Source: Bacillota bacterium (GTDB lineage Bacteria > Bacillota > Clostridia > Christensenellales > CAG-138). From it: a DNA stretch of 64,000 nucleotides. Below the pieces are notes generated by a model. That model made no database searches and was not told the origin of the DNA. It was given only the letters and a program-made list of their open reading frames with translations. Position numbers and translations under genes: made by a program. Below are positions 1-7,345 of this stretch, one piece after another. Within the stretch, counting starts at the first letter, position 1, and each line of letters begins with the position of its first letter. The stretch is from NCBI GenBank assembly GCA_016286445.1, contig JAEESS010000002.1:51834-115833 (forward strand), given 5' to 3'.

Positions 1-1107
1 GCGGCAGTACAGCTTGCCAAGACAGCGGGGAAGGGCGATCGTGCCGTTCCGATCGAACCGATCGATGAAAACTGCAGGCGTTTTGCGGACCTTTGCGCAT
101 CGATTCTGCTTTCGTATCAGCAGGCGCAGAACCGGAACGCGGTCGGCAGACAGGCAAGGATGCAATCCGGCTTCGCCGAACGTCAGCTTTCGGGCGCAGG
201 GGCGGCATTGTGTACCTATGCAAGAGAAATGCGCGAGCGGTCCCGCGACAAAGAACAGCGCATACAAAACATGGAAGACCGTCTTGCGGAGGCAGGATAC
301 GATGCGGAGACGCCGGACATCTATGAAACGGACGGTTCGGAAATGATTTCGGTCCGCATCCGCAGACCGCTGCATACGCGTCATTCCGCTGTGCAGAGGA
401 CGATTGAGCAGGCGTGCGGCTATCCGCTTCGCTGTATCCGCGCCGCGCAGAACAAGGATTTCGTTTCGTTCCGGTTTGAGCGGGACGCCGAGCTTCATGC
501 AACCGCGCAGGTAACGAAAACCGCCGCAGAGGATACGGTCAGCGGAGACGCGACCGGCGAATGCCGCATTCCCGGCGGAAAGGTCTGCTTTGCACTCTCA
601 GACGGGATGGGCAGCGGATCCCGTGCGCGAAGCGAGAGCGAGGCGGCGATCCGGCTGCTGTTCCGTCTGTATAACGCAGGCGTTGAACGGGACCTGGTCT
701 ATGAGAACGTCAATCGTATGCTCCTTGCGCAGAACGAATCGGAAATGTATGCAACGCTTGATGCACTGTCGATCGATCTGCATACCGGAGACGCCGAGCT
801 TTTGAAATACGGCGCGCCGCCGAGCTTTCTGCTGCGTGACGGACAGATCAGCACGATCTCCGGAGAGGCGCTGCCCTGCGGGATCCTTGCGGAAGCAAAG
901 CCCAGCGTAATCCGGCTGAAGCTGCAGCGCAACGACCGCATCGTTCTCTGCTCCGACGGCATTCAGGATGTCCTGCCGGAGGGCGTGGAGGAAGCGATCC
1001 GTTCGATGGACAACTCCGGACAGAAGACCGGTGAAGCGCTGCTCAGAATTGCGGAGGCAAGAGGCGGATCGGACGATATGACCGTCATGGTGATCCTTGT
1101 CGCATGA
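1..1107 (+). CDS. spoIIE: Stage II sporulation protein E, C-terminal part (truncated by window edge)
   Basis: PP2C-type serine phosphatase that dephosphorylates SpoIIAA and so releases sigma-F in the forespore. The frame is open from base 1, so about 368 C-terminal residues are visible and the N-terminal membrane region lies outside the window. The phosphatase domain shows LSDGMGSGSRARSES, the stretch EMYATLDALSIDL, CSDGIQD and the closing GGSDDMTVMVILV, all in the order seen in SpoIIE. The stop overlaps the spoIIGA start as ATGA, so the two are translationally coupled. The ORF-track start at 160 is an internal Met. Being directly upstream of spoIIGA is unlike Bacillus, where spoIIE is at a separate locus. 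Identity is confident. Confidence 0.93.
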   Translation, partial: AAVQLAKTAGKGDRAVPIEPIDENCRRFADLCASILLSYQQAQNRNAVGRQARMQSGFAERQLSGAGAALCTYAREMRERSRDKEQRIQNMEDRLAEAGYDAETPDIYETDGSEMISVRIRRPLHTRHSAVQRTIEQACGYPLRCIRAAQNKDFVSFRFERDAELHATAQVTKTAAEDTVSGDATGECRIPGGKVCFALSDGMGSGSRARSESEAAIRLLFRLYNAGVERDLVYENVNRMLLAQNESEMYATLDALSIDLHTGDAELLKYGAPPSFLLRDGQISTISGEALPCGILAEAKPSVIRLKLQRNDRIVLCSDGIQDVLPEGVEEAIRSMDNSGQKTGEALLRIAEARGGSDDMTVMVILVA

Positions 1108-1988
1108 AGATTACGATCGAGCCGTTTCTTTTGGACAACACGCTGATGAACTGCTGCGTATACCTGCTTGCGGCGGCGTGGATGGGCGTTCGGATCCGGA
1201 TGCTCCCGACAGTCGGCGTTTCGCTGCTCGGCGCGGTATATGCGTTGATTTCACTGTTCTGGGTTCCGCTGCTCCGGCATCCGTTTCTGAAAATCCCGAG
1301 CTTTCTGATCTTGTCGCTGCTGCTGTTCCGAAGAGCCGGCGCGTTCAGAGCGATCCCGTTTCTGTTCCTGTCGGCAGCGCTTGCAGGCGGTACGGCGATG
1401 CTGCTGACGATCCAGCTCGGAGGACGCGTGTATTCGGACGGAACCATGATCGGAACCGTGCCGGTTCGCGCCGCGCTGCTTTCCGCGTTTGCGGCGCTTT
1501 GCCTGCCGCGGACGATCCGAACGCTCACGGCAATGCGCAAGCGGCACGCGCTGCATACCGGGATCGCAGTCGAGCTTGCGTCGCATACCTATCGCCTGGA
1601 TGCATTGATCGACAGCGGGAATCTGCTGAAAGAGCCGGTGACCGGACTTCCGGTCATCCTGATCGATCCGCCGGTCGATCGACCGCAGATGCCGGTTCCG
1701 TTTACAAAGCTTTCGGGCAGCGGCGTCCTGTACGGAGAGCGGCCCCGATCGGTCGTGCTGACGGACTTCGGCAGTGCGGCGGTCGACTGCGTCTGCGTGC
1801 AGTCTCCGACGCCGATCGGAAAGGCGCAGGCAATTCTGCCGGAAAGCCTGTTACCGTATGATTGGAGGATAAGAAATGATCGCATGGCTATATCGTATCT
1901 GGGCTCGCCTGCTCGTGCGGCTGCGCATTGGCAGACGCGATATCTTATGGTACGTTCACGCAAGCGAAGGACTTCCGCCGCCGCTTGA
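1104..1988 (+). CDS. spoIIGA: Sigma-E processing peptidase SpoIIGA
   Basis: Membrane-embedded aspartic protease that removes the pro-sequence of sigma-E in the mother cell. The N-terminal half carries about five hydrophobic segments; the soluble half has the catalytic-type motif [18 protein letters not shown], with DSG as the active-site signature. The start overlaps the spoIIE stop (ATGA). After LPESLLPYD, which resembles the usual family C-terminus, the frame runs on for about 40 residues (roughly 36 of them inside the sigE gene) and ends 113 bp into sigE in another frame. The total of 294 residues is near the family norm only because of this tail; the conserved soluble part looks short. 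The tail may be real or may reflect a missed frame change. Confidence 0.88.
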   Translation: MKITIEPFLLDNTLMNCCVYLLAAAWMGVRIRMLPTVGVSLLGAVYALISLFWVPLLRHPFLKIPSFLILSLLLFRRAGAFRAIPFLFLSAALAGGTAMLLTIQLGGRVYSDGTMIGTVPVRAALLSAFAALCLPRTIRTLTAMRKRHALHTGIAVELASHTYRLDALIDSGNLLKEPVTGLPVILIDPPVDRPQMPVPFTKLSGSGVLYGERPRSVVLTDFGSAAVDCVCVQSPTPIGKAQAILPESLLPYDWRIRNDRMAISYLGSPARAAAHWQTRYLMVRSRKRRTSAAA

Positions 1989-2589
1989 CCCGGAGGAGGA
2001 AGCCCGATGCATCGCCCTTGCGCAGACCGACAGGGAAGCGAAAGACAAGCTGATCGTGCACAACCTTCGCCTGGTCGTCTATCTTGCGCGAAAGTTTGAG
2101 AACACCGGCGTACAGACGGAGGATCTGATCAGCATCGGCACGATCGGTCTCATCAAGGCAGTAGAAACGTTCAAATCGGAAAAGAAGATCAAGCTTGCGA
2201 CATACGCATCCCGCTGCATCGAAAACGAGATCCTCATGCACCTGCGTCGCACGACGAAGCTGAAGCTTGAGGTCAGCTTTGACGAGCCGCTGAACGTCGA
2301 TTGGGACGGTAACGAGCTGCTGCTTTCGGATGTTCTCGGCACCGATCCGGACATCGTCAGCCGCGATATGGAGGACGAGGTCGACCGCGAGCTCCTCAGC
2401 AAAGCGTTGGAGAGGCTTACGGACCGCGAGCGGGAAATCATCGATATGCGTTTCGGACTGAAGAACGGCGAAGCGCGGACGCAAAAGCAGGTCGCCGACG
2501 CCATGGGGATCTCCCAGAGCTACATCAGCCGCATCGAGAAGCGAATCATGAAACGGCTGAAGCGGGAGATCCTGAGAATGCAGTCATGA
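1876..2589 (+). CDS. sigE: RNA polymerase sporulation sigma factor SigE (mother cell)
   Basis: Early mother-cell sigma factor, made as an inactive precursor and cleaved by SpoIIGA. At 237 residues it matches B. subtilis SigE (239). The first roughly 27 residues are basic and amphipathic, as expected for the membrane-binding pro-sequence, and are followed by the conserved SEGLPPPL stretch. Region 2 ([50 protein letters not shown]) and region 4 with its HTH ([17 protein letters not shown]) are intact. ATG 1876 is chosen because GGAGG at 1864-1868 lies 7 nt upstream and it retains the pro-sequence. It overlaps the spoIIGA frame, and its stop abuts that of convergent sigG. Confidence 0.96.
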   Translation: MIAWLYRIWARLLVRLRIGRRDILWYVHASEGLPPPLDPEEEARCIALAQTDREAKDKLIVHNLRLVVYLARKFENTGVQTEDLISIGTIGLIKAVETFKSEKKIKLATYASRCIENEILMHLRRTTKLKLEVSFDEPLNVDWDGNELLLSDVLGTDPDIVSRDMEDEVDRELLSKALERLTDREREIIDMRFGLKNGEARTQKQVADAMGISQSYISRIEKRIMKRLKREILRMQS

Positions 2590-3357
2590 ACGGACGTATT
2601 TTTCAAGCTGACGCAGCGCGCTTTTTTCGAGCCTGGACACCTGCGCCTGCGAAATACCGATCTCCTTCGACACCTCTACCTGCGTTTTGCAGGCGAAATA
2701 TCGGAGATTCAGGATCTTTCGGTCGCGCTCGCCGAGATGCGAAAGCCCTTCTTTGAGCGCGATCGAATCGATCCGTTTGGATTCGCTGTCCTTTGGATCG
2801 CAGATCTGATCGAGCACACAGAGCGTATCGTCGTCGGCGTTGAATACCGGATCGTAAAGAGAGACCGGATCCGAGATCGCGTCGAGCGCAAAGACAACTT
2901 CCGATTCTGCGATGCCCAGCTCCTTTGCAATCTCGCCGACGGTCGGTTCGCGGGAAAGTGCATCGGTCAGCTTGAGCTTCGCCTGCATGGCGCGGTATGC
3001 CGTATCACGCATCGAACGCGGTACGCGCACGGCGCTGTAATCGCGCAGATGACGCCGGATCTCGCCGGCAATCATCGGGACCGCGTAAGTGGAAAAACGT
3101 ACATTCTGCGAAAGATCAAACCCGTCGACGGATTTGATGAGTCCGATACAGCCGACCTGGAACAGATCGTCCGCGACCTCGCCGCGTCCCGCAAACCGCT
3201 GCACGACGGAAAGGACAAGCCGCAGATTGGAATAAATAAAACGCTCCCGCGCGTCCGCATCGCCTTCTTTTGCGCGTTTCAGCAGCGCATACAGCTCGTC
3301 GGGCTTTAATTTCGGCAGTCTTGAAGTATCTATGCTTGTGATCTCAACTTTCTGCAA
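2584..3357 (-). CDS. sigG: RNA polymerase sporulation sigma factor SigG (forespore)
   Basis: Late forespore sigma factor. The 257-residue product aligns throughout with B. subtilis Sig[17 protein letters not shown] at the start, [20 protein letters not shown] and [20 protein letters not shown] in region 2, and [16 protein letters not shown] in the region 4 HTH. I choose TTG 3357 rather than the track's GTG 3366 because the GTG overlaps the Shine-Dalgarno site, while TTG sits 8 nt from it and gives the usual N-terminus. In Bacillus and typical clostridia sigG follows sigE in the same direction. Here it is inverted and convergent, with the stop codons abutting (TCATGA). Confidence 0.94.
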   Translation of the reverse strand: MQKVEITSIDTSRLPKLKPDELYALLKRAKEGDADARERFIYSNLRLVLSVVQRFAGRGEVADDLFQVGCIGLIKSVDGFDLSQNVRFSTYAVPMIAGEIRRHLRDYSAVRVPRSMRDTAYRAMQAKLKLTDALSREPTVGEIAKELGIAESEVVFALDAISDPVSLYDPVFNADDDTLCVLDQICDPKDSESKRIDSIALKEGLSHLGERDRKILNLRYFACKTQVEVSKEIGISQAQVSRLEKSALRQLEKYVRS

Positions 3358-3360
3358 CAG

Positions 3361-3370
3361 GATCACCTCC
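3361..3370 (-). promoter_or_regulatory. Full-length Shine-Dalgarno site of sigG
   Basis: On the minus strand this reads GGAGGTGATC, which extends the core GGAGG to nearly the whole 16S rRNA 3' tail complement. It places the initiation codon at TTG 3357 with 8 nt spacing, so a weak start codon is paired with a very strong ribosome site. Confidence 0.75.
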
Positions 3371-3420
3371 GCATAATAGTCTGTCCGTCGCGGAACGGAA
3401 TCAAACCGTATGCCGCATCA

Positions 3421-3449
3421 TTGACAGACTTTTCCAATCGTGATACGAT
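3421..3449 (+). promoter_or_regulatory. Sigma-A-type promoter for the metallophosphoesterase lipoprotein
   Basis: TTGACA, 17 bp spacer, TACGAT, ending 28 bp before GTG 3478. This places transcription start inside the ORF-track extension and supports the downstream start. Confidence 0.6.
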
Positions 3450-3477
3450 ACAGCAAAGAATGCTCGGAGGAAGTGCA

Positions 3478-4629
3478 GTGAAGCGTATTCGCTTGATCGT
3501 GCTGTTGATTTTTGCAGTGCTGCTGTTGACAGGCTGCAGACAGCAGGCAGAAACGCCGCCGACGGAAACCGCCGCGCCGGATATCGGAACGGAAGAGATC
3601 GTCGTGCAGGTTTCGGAACACCCGTCGGAGGTCATGGCAATGACCACGGTTCCGCCCACGCCGGAGGAAACGCCGATGCCCACCGAAGAACCGACGACCG
3701 TTCCGACGGAGGAGCCGACGCCGGCGCAGCAGAAGTATGACGCGCCGGAAGGCGTCTATACGATCGCATGGATGAGCGATCCGCAGCATTACTCCAAGAT
3801 GTTTCCCGAGACGTATTATGCAATGACGTCCTTTCTGCGCGATCACAGGGAGGAGATGCGGCTCGCGTACATCATCAATACAGGCGATCTTGTGCACAAT
3901 ACCGATCTGGAATCCGAATGGGACGTTGCGGACAAGGCACAGGCGATGATCGACGAGATCCCGAACGGCGTCCTTGCCGGCAATCACGATATGGCAGCGC
4001 CGATCGGATACAAGACGTTCTGCGAGCGATTCGGAGAAAAGCGATATCGGGATAAGCCGTGGTACGGCGAAAGCTTTGAAAACAATCGCGGACATTACGA
4101 TCTTCTGACGGCGGGAGAAACGGATTACCTGTTTGTCTATATGGGCTTTGAACCGAACGATAAGGCGATCAAATGGGCTGCAAACGTGTTCAAACAGTAT
4201 CCGGAGCGCGTCGGGGTACTTTGCCTGCATGATTATTATACCAAGAAGCTGACGCTGTCCGAGGACGGCGAAAAGTGGTATAAACGCGTGGTAAAAAAGA
4301 CACCGAATCTGTACATGGTGCTGTGCGGACACAAATACGGCTCCTATTGCTTCCCGGAATCGTTTGACGACGACGGGGACGGGAGAGAGGACCGGACGGT
4401 CTATCAGATGCTGTTCAATTACCAGGCGTCGCTGCACGACGGCGGCGGCGGGTATCTGCGGCTGATACAGATCGACGAGAAGGAAGGAACGATGCGCAAT
4501 CTGACCTACTCGCCGCTCCTGGAGGATTATAACCGGTTTGACGATCCGAACAACCGCGAGGAATACTATCCCTTCGATGAAAAGAACGAGGAGTTTATGC
4601 TCCCGCTGCCTTGGAAGATCGGACACTGA
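3478..4629 (+). CDS. Calcineurin-like metallophosphoesterase lipoprotein
   Basis: Predicted exported lipoprotein with a calcineurin-like phosphoesterase domain; the substrate is unknown. GTG 3478 (VKRIRLIVLL) is chosen because CGGAGG lies 7 nt upstream and a promoter ends at 3449. A signal peptide ends in LLLTGC, the lipobox. A Glu/Pro/Thr-rich linker of about 70 residues leads to the enzyme domain, with the expected metal-binding blocks in order: WMSDPQHY, NTGDLVHN, AGNHDM, LCLHDYY and CGHKYGSY. Mature length is about 365 residues. It is divergent from sigG and has its own promoter and terminator, so it is probably monocistronic. No link to sporulation is visible beyond position. Confidence 0.82.
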   Translation: MKRIRLIVLLIFAVLLLTGCRQQAETPPTETAAPDIGTEEIVVQVSEHPSEVMAMTTVPPTPEETPMPTEEPTTVPTEEPTPAQQKYDAPEGVYTIAWMSDPQHYSKMFPETYYAMTSFLRDHREEMRLAYIINTGDLVHNTDLESEWDVADKAQAMIDEIPNGVLAGNHDMAAPIGYKTFCERFGEKRYRDKPWYGESFENNRGHYDLLTAGETDYLFVYMGFEPNDKAIKWAANVFKQYPERVGVLCLHDYYTKKLTLSEDGEKWYKRVVKKTPNLYMVLCGHKYGSYCFPESFDDDGDGREDRTVYQMLFNYQASLHDGGGGYLRLIQIDEKEGTMRNLTYSPLLEDYNRFDDPNNREEYYPFDEKNEEFMLPLPWKIGH

Positions 4630-4647
4630 ACGAATATGGAAAGCAAA

Positions 4648-4675
4648 AAGAAGCGATCAATTCGCTTCTTTTTTT
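4648..4675 (+). terminator. Rho-independent terminator
   Basis: A 9-bp perfect stem (AAGAAGCGA / TCGCTTCTT), 5-nt loop, then TTTTT, 18 bp after the phosphoesterase stop. Confidence 0.85.
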
Positions 4676-4740
4676 GTCGTGAAAAAACAGAGGGAAACAG
4701 CGCGGCGTGTAAACACGGACCCGGCGCTTATGCGTTCCGA

Positions 4741-4851
4741 TCAAAATAAGCTGCAGAGCAGAGCGGCAAGCTTCCGATAAAAGACATACGACCGAAGATG
4801 GGATGCACGTTCGATCCGGCGATACAATTTCTTCATTTCCAAGTTACTCAT
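4741..4851 (-). CDS. Small 36-residue protein, unknown
   Basis: Not in the ORF track. ATG 4851 is preceded by AAAGGAG with 9 nt spacing, and the frame runs 36 codons to TGA. The product begins MSNLEMKKLYRRIERASHL and ends in a short hydrophobic stretch (LAALLCSLF). It is basic with an amphipathic N-terminal half, and I recognise no family. It lies alone in an intergenic region of about 560 bp between two lipoprotein genes. The good ribosome site and clean reading frame favour a real gene; chance remains possible at this length. Confidence 0.5.
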   Translation of the reverse strand: MSNLEMKKLYRRIERASHLRSYVFYRKLAALLCSLF

Positions 4852-4867
4852 CACAAAAATCTCCTTT

Positions 4868-5118
4868 CTTGTATCTGGCTTAGAGTATAAAGGAGAAATA
4901 TGTCAGAATTGTCAGAAATTTATGTCCGAAACGACAAAAAAGCGCGATAAAAGTATGAATAATACTTGAACTAAATATGAACAAGGTGTAAAGTATAATG
5001 GGATAATTTATGAATATGTTGATTTATGTCGCGCATAATTAAACATATACGCGATATACCGCATATTTGCGATATGTGACTATGATTTATGCGGAGAACG
5101 GTCCGATCCGGATTGCAA
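4868..5118. other. AT-rich intergenic region with repeated TGTC motifs
   Basis: No gene seen. It is markedly more AT-rich than its surroundings. TGTCAGAA occurs twice at 4901-4917 and TGTCCGAAACGACA follows near 4923. A TATACT (minus strand) at 4884-4889 could be the -10 of the 36-codon gene but lacks a convincing -35. A plus-strand TATAAT at 4994 has no gene behind it. The TGTC(G)-type motifs resemble Spo0A boxes loosely. Confidence 0.4.
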
Positions 5119-5119
5119 C

Positions 5120-5145
5120 AAAAAAGGGAGGCGTCAAAGCCTCCC
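5120..5145 (-). terminator. Rho-independent terminator
   Basis: On the minus strand GGGAGGC / GCCTCCC with a 6-nt loop followed by TTTTTT, downstream of the 5190-5948 lipoprotein gene. Confidence 0.85.
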
Positions 5146-5189
5146 GAGAATTTCAGACGGGTCTATGCTGTGACCCGCTCGACGGTGTA

Positions 5190-5948
5190 TCAATCGGATC
5201 CGAGCAGAGCAAGGATCGCTTTGCATTCGGCCAGTGTGTGATAGTTCGGAATATTGTCCGCAGAACGGTTGATCTGTCGGATCTGCACGGAATGGACGCC
5301 GTCGGTGTAGACGATCTCATCGTCGGACGCAGGAACATAGAAGGTTTCTCCGTTCTCCGTCTGCGGCTGATAGGACGAGGACAGCGACCGTGTCAAAGCG
5401 CCTTTATCGTTCGGTCGGATCAGAATATCGAGATTGGATACATCGGTGCGGTACTGCGCATTCCATTCGGACTCAAGAAGCTTTATACTGCCTTTCGGTG
5501 ATTCCGGCGCGGCGATCAAAGCAATTGCATCGTCCACCGAGAGGATGGTTTCCATATGGACCAGTCCCGTATCGCTGCCGATCAGATAGCGGAAACGTCC
5601 GGTGTAGCACTCGTAATATGTATACGGCGCATTGCCGTTCGCATCCTTCACTTCGCTTTCGCAGAGCGCATAGACGATACCGTCAACGTTTCGGTATTCC
5701 TTGACGTTCTTGGACATACCGGTTTCCTTGGCGTTTCTTTTGACCGCAAGCGTGAACATCTCTCCGTTTGACTCATAGCTTGCAATGTAGCTCAAGGTGC
5801 TGTAGGTAAGGGGATAGCGTTCGCCGAGATTCCATACGAGGGACTGCTCGATGACACGATCCTGCGACCCGCCGCGATTGCCGCCGCAGGCGGTCAGCAA
5901 CAGAGCAGCAAGTATCAGAATGCAGATGAAAAGAGGAATGCGCTTCAT
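5190..5948 (-). CDS. Lipoprotein of unknown function
   Basis: A 252-residue exported protein. The N-terminus MKRIPLFICILILAALLLT is followed by the lipobox Cys (LLTACGG), so it should be anchored to the outer face of the membrane. The rest is soluble and mixed alpha/beta by composition, with no catalytic motif I can identify. Two Cys remain (ALCESE and YECYTG). It has its own promoter and terminator, so it is monocistronic. No family is assigned. Confidence 0.8.
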   Translation of the reverse strand: MKRIPLFICILILAALLLTACGGNRGGSQDRVIEQSLVWNLGERYPLTYSTLSYIASYESNGEMFTLAVKRNAKETGMSKNVKEYRNVDGIVYALCESEVKDANGNAPYTYYECYTGRFRYLIGSDTGLVHMETILSVDDAIALIAAPESPKGSIKLLESEWNAQYRTDVSNLDILIRPNDKGALTRSLSSSYQPQTENGETFYVPASDDEIVYTDGVHSVQIRQINRSADNIPNYHTLAECKAILALLGSD

Positions 5949-5980
5949 AAAAAGCCTTCTTTCTGTATTGATTCCTGTGT

Positions 5981-6009
5981 ATCATACCATAAACCCGGCG
6001 TATTGTCAC
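5981..6009 (-). promoter_or_regulatory. Sigma-A-type promoter of the lipoprotein gene
   Basis: Minus-strand GTGACA, 17 bp, TATGAT, 32 bp upstream of the ATG at 5948. Confidence 0.55.
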
Positions 6010-6077
6010 GAAAAAAACAGCAAGCCGCGTTCAAAAAGTCTTCACAATAATATACAGAAAAAAACAGATAATTGGAC

Positions 6078-6105
6078 TTGACAGAAACGGATTGTCTGCT
6101 ATAAT
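6078..6105 (+). promoter_or_regulatory. Promoter of the tRNA-Thr/tRNA-Pro pair
   Basis: Consensus TTGACA and TATAAT with a 16-bp spacer, 11 bp before the first tRNA base. Confidence 0.85.
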
Positions 6106-6116
6106 AGAAAAGGTCC

Positions 6117-6192
6117 GCCAAAGTAGCTCAGTCGGTAGAGCGACGCACTCGTAATGCGTAGGTCAGGGGTCCGAGTCCCCTCTTTGGCTCCA
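6117..6192 (+). tRNA. tRNA-Thr (anticodon CGT)
   Basis: A 76-nt cloverleaf with acceptor GCCAAAG/CTTTGGC, D-arm GCTCAGTCGGTAGAGC, anticodon loop CTCGTAA and T-arm GGGTCCGAGTCCC. CCA is encoded. It reads ACG codons. Confidence 0.96.
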
Positions 6193-6196
6193 ATGT

Positions 6197-6273
6197 CGAG
6201 GCGTAGCGCAGTTTGGTAGCGCGTTTGGTTCGGGACCAAAAGGCCGCTGGTTCAAATCCAGTCGCCTCGACCA
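6197..6273 (+). tRNA. tRNA-Pro (anticodon CGG)
   Basis: A 77-nt cloverleaf with acceptor CGAGGCG/CGCCTCG, anticodon loop TTCGGGA and T-arm CTGGTTCAAATCCAG; CCA encoded. It lies 4 nt after tRNA-Thr and is co-transcribed with it. A second tRNA-Pro (TGG) is in the array near 59.8 kb. Confidence 0.96.
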
Positions 6274-6274
6274 C

Positions 6275-6305
6275 ATCGCCGCAGGCTTTGCTTGCGGCGA
6301 TTTTT
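6275..6305 (+). terminator. Terminator of the tRNA pair
   Basis: ATCGCCGCA / TGCGGCGAT stem of 9 bp followed by TTTT, directly after the tRNA-Pro CCA. Confidence 0.85.
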
Positions 6306-6373
6306 GTATTCTCAGACCGGCGGCGATTCGTGCTGCTTTGATCCGGCGTTCGCAGCGAAATCAGCAGTCGGAG

Positions 6374-6402
6374 TTGCTTTTGCTCTTGCTTCATGATATG
6401 AT
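6374..6402 (+). promoter_or_regulatory. Promoter of the GNAT pair
   Basis: TTGCTT, 17 bp, TATGAT, 17 bp upstream of ATG 6420. Confidence 0.55.
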
Positions 6403-6419
6403 TTGTCAGAGGTGGTTCC

Positions 6420-6821
6420 ATGGAGATCCGGGAATATGGTGTGTTTCATAAAGAAGAGATCGAAAGTCTGTATGCTTCCGTCGGCTGGAACGCGTACACG
6501 GATGATCTTCCTGTGCTGGAACGCGGCTTTATGAAATCGCTGCTCGTTCTTGCGGCATATGACGGGGAGGAGCTGATCGGCATTCTTCGCGCGACAGGCG
6601 ACGGGGAAACGATCGTATTCATTCAGGATATTCTCGTGGATCCCGCGCATCAGCGCAAGGGCGTCGGCACGGCGCTCGTGCGGGAGGCTCTTGCACGGTT
6701 TCGCAGGGTCCGTCAGATCGAACTTGTGACCGACGATACGCCGGAAACGGTCGCGTTCTATCGGGCGTTGGGATTCCGTCCGCTTTCGGAGCTTGGATGC
6801 TGTGGATTTATGCGGAGCTGA
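6420..6821 (+). CDS. GNAT family N-acetyltransferase
   Basis: A 133-residue single-domain acetyl-CoA-dependent acetyltransferase. The acetyl-CoA loop is VDPAHQRKGVGTALVREAL (the Q/RxxGxG/A motif) and the C-terminal block VAFYRALGFRPL is typical of GNATs. The substrate cannot be read from sequence. It overlaps the ORF-track extension of the next gene, but the true ATG of that gene at 6833 lies 11 bp beyond this stop, so the two form a short operon of distinct GNAT proteins. Confidence 0.88.
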   Translation: MEIREYGVFHKEEIESLYASVGWNAYTDDLPVLERGFMKSLLVLAAYDGEELIGILRATGDGETIVFIQDILVDPAHQRKGVGTALVREALARFRRVRQIELVTDDTPETVAFYRALGFRPLSELGCCGFMRS

Positions 6822-6832
6822 CAGGAGGGAAC

Positions 6833-7297
6833 ATGGTACGGTTTGCAGAAGAACATGAGCTCGATCGCGTAAACGAGCTTCGGAAGCAAGTAAACGATCT
6901 GCATGTGGCTGGAAAGCCGGAGATCTTCAAGCCCGGCTTTTCCAAGGAGCTTGCCGATCATATCCATACCGTCTGGAACGATCCGGAACAGGAGATCGTC
7001 GTTAATGAACGCAGCGGGGTGATCTGCGGCTTTGCGATTCTGCATCATATCCGCAAGCCGGAGAATCCGTTTATGCGTGAACGTGAGTATCTGGACGTCG
7101 ATGAGTTTTGTGTGGATGAGACATACAGAAGAACCGGCGCGGCGACGGAGCTGATCACGTTTATCCGCGACGTTGCAAAGGAGCGTGGCTTCGACCGGAT
7201 CGAACTCAATATGTGGGAGTTCAATCAAGAGGCGCTTGCGTTCTATGAAGCGGTCGGGTTTACGACCTATCGAAGATATCTGGAAATGAAACTGTAA
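6833..7297 (+). CDS. GNAT family N-acetyltransferase
   Basis: A 154-residue GNAT protein. ATG 6833 (MVRFAEEHELDRV) is preferred over the track start because AGGAGGG lies just upstream. The family pattern includes the acceptor-side strand YLDVDEFCVDETYRRTGAATELI and the C-terminal FNQEALAFYEAVGFTTYRR. It is only distantly similar to its upstream neighbour, so this is not a recent duplication. It is cotranscribed with it and ends in a strong terminator. Substrate unknown. Confidence 0.88.
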   Translation: MVRFAEEHELDRVNELRKQVNDLHVAGKPEIFKPGFSKELADHIHTVWNDPEQEIVVNERSGVICGFAILHHIRKPENPFMREREYLDVDEFCVDETYRRTGAATELITFIRDVAKERGFDRIELNMWEFNQEALAFYEAVGFTTYRRYLEMKL

Positions 7298-7301
7298 AAT
7301 A

Positions 7302-7337
7302 AGCGGCGGTTTCCGATCGAAACCGCCGCTGCTTTTT
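7302..7337 (+). terminator. Terminator between convergent genes
   Basis: A 12-bp perfect stem AGCGGCGGTTTC / GAAACCGCCGCT, loop CGATC, then GCTTTTT. The symmetry suggests it also serves the minus-strand gene ending at 7346. Confidence 0.85.
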
Positions 7338-7345
7338 ACTCTTTT

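Noticed and set aside
4961-4999. Plus-strand TATAAT and TTGAAC in the intergenic region
   Set aside because: Spacing of 22 bp is too long and no plus-strand gene follows; 5067-5501 is antisense to a lipoprotein gene.
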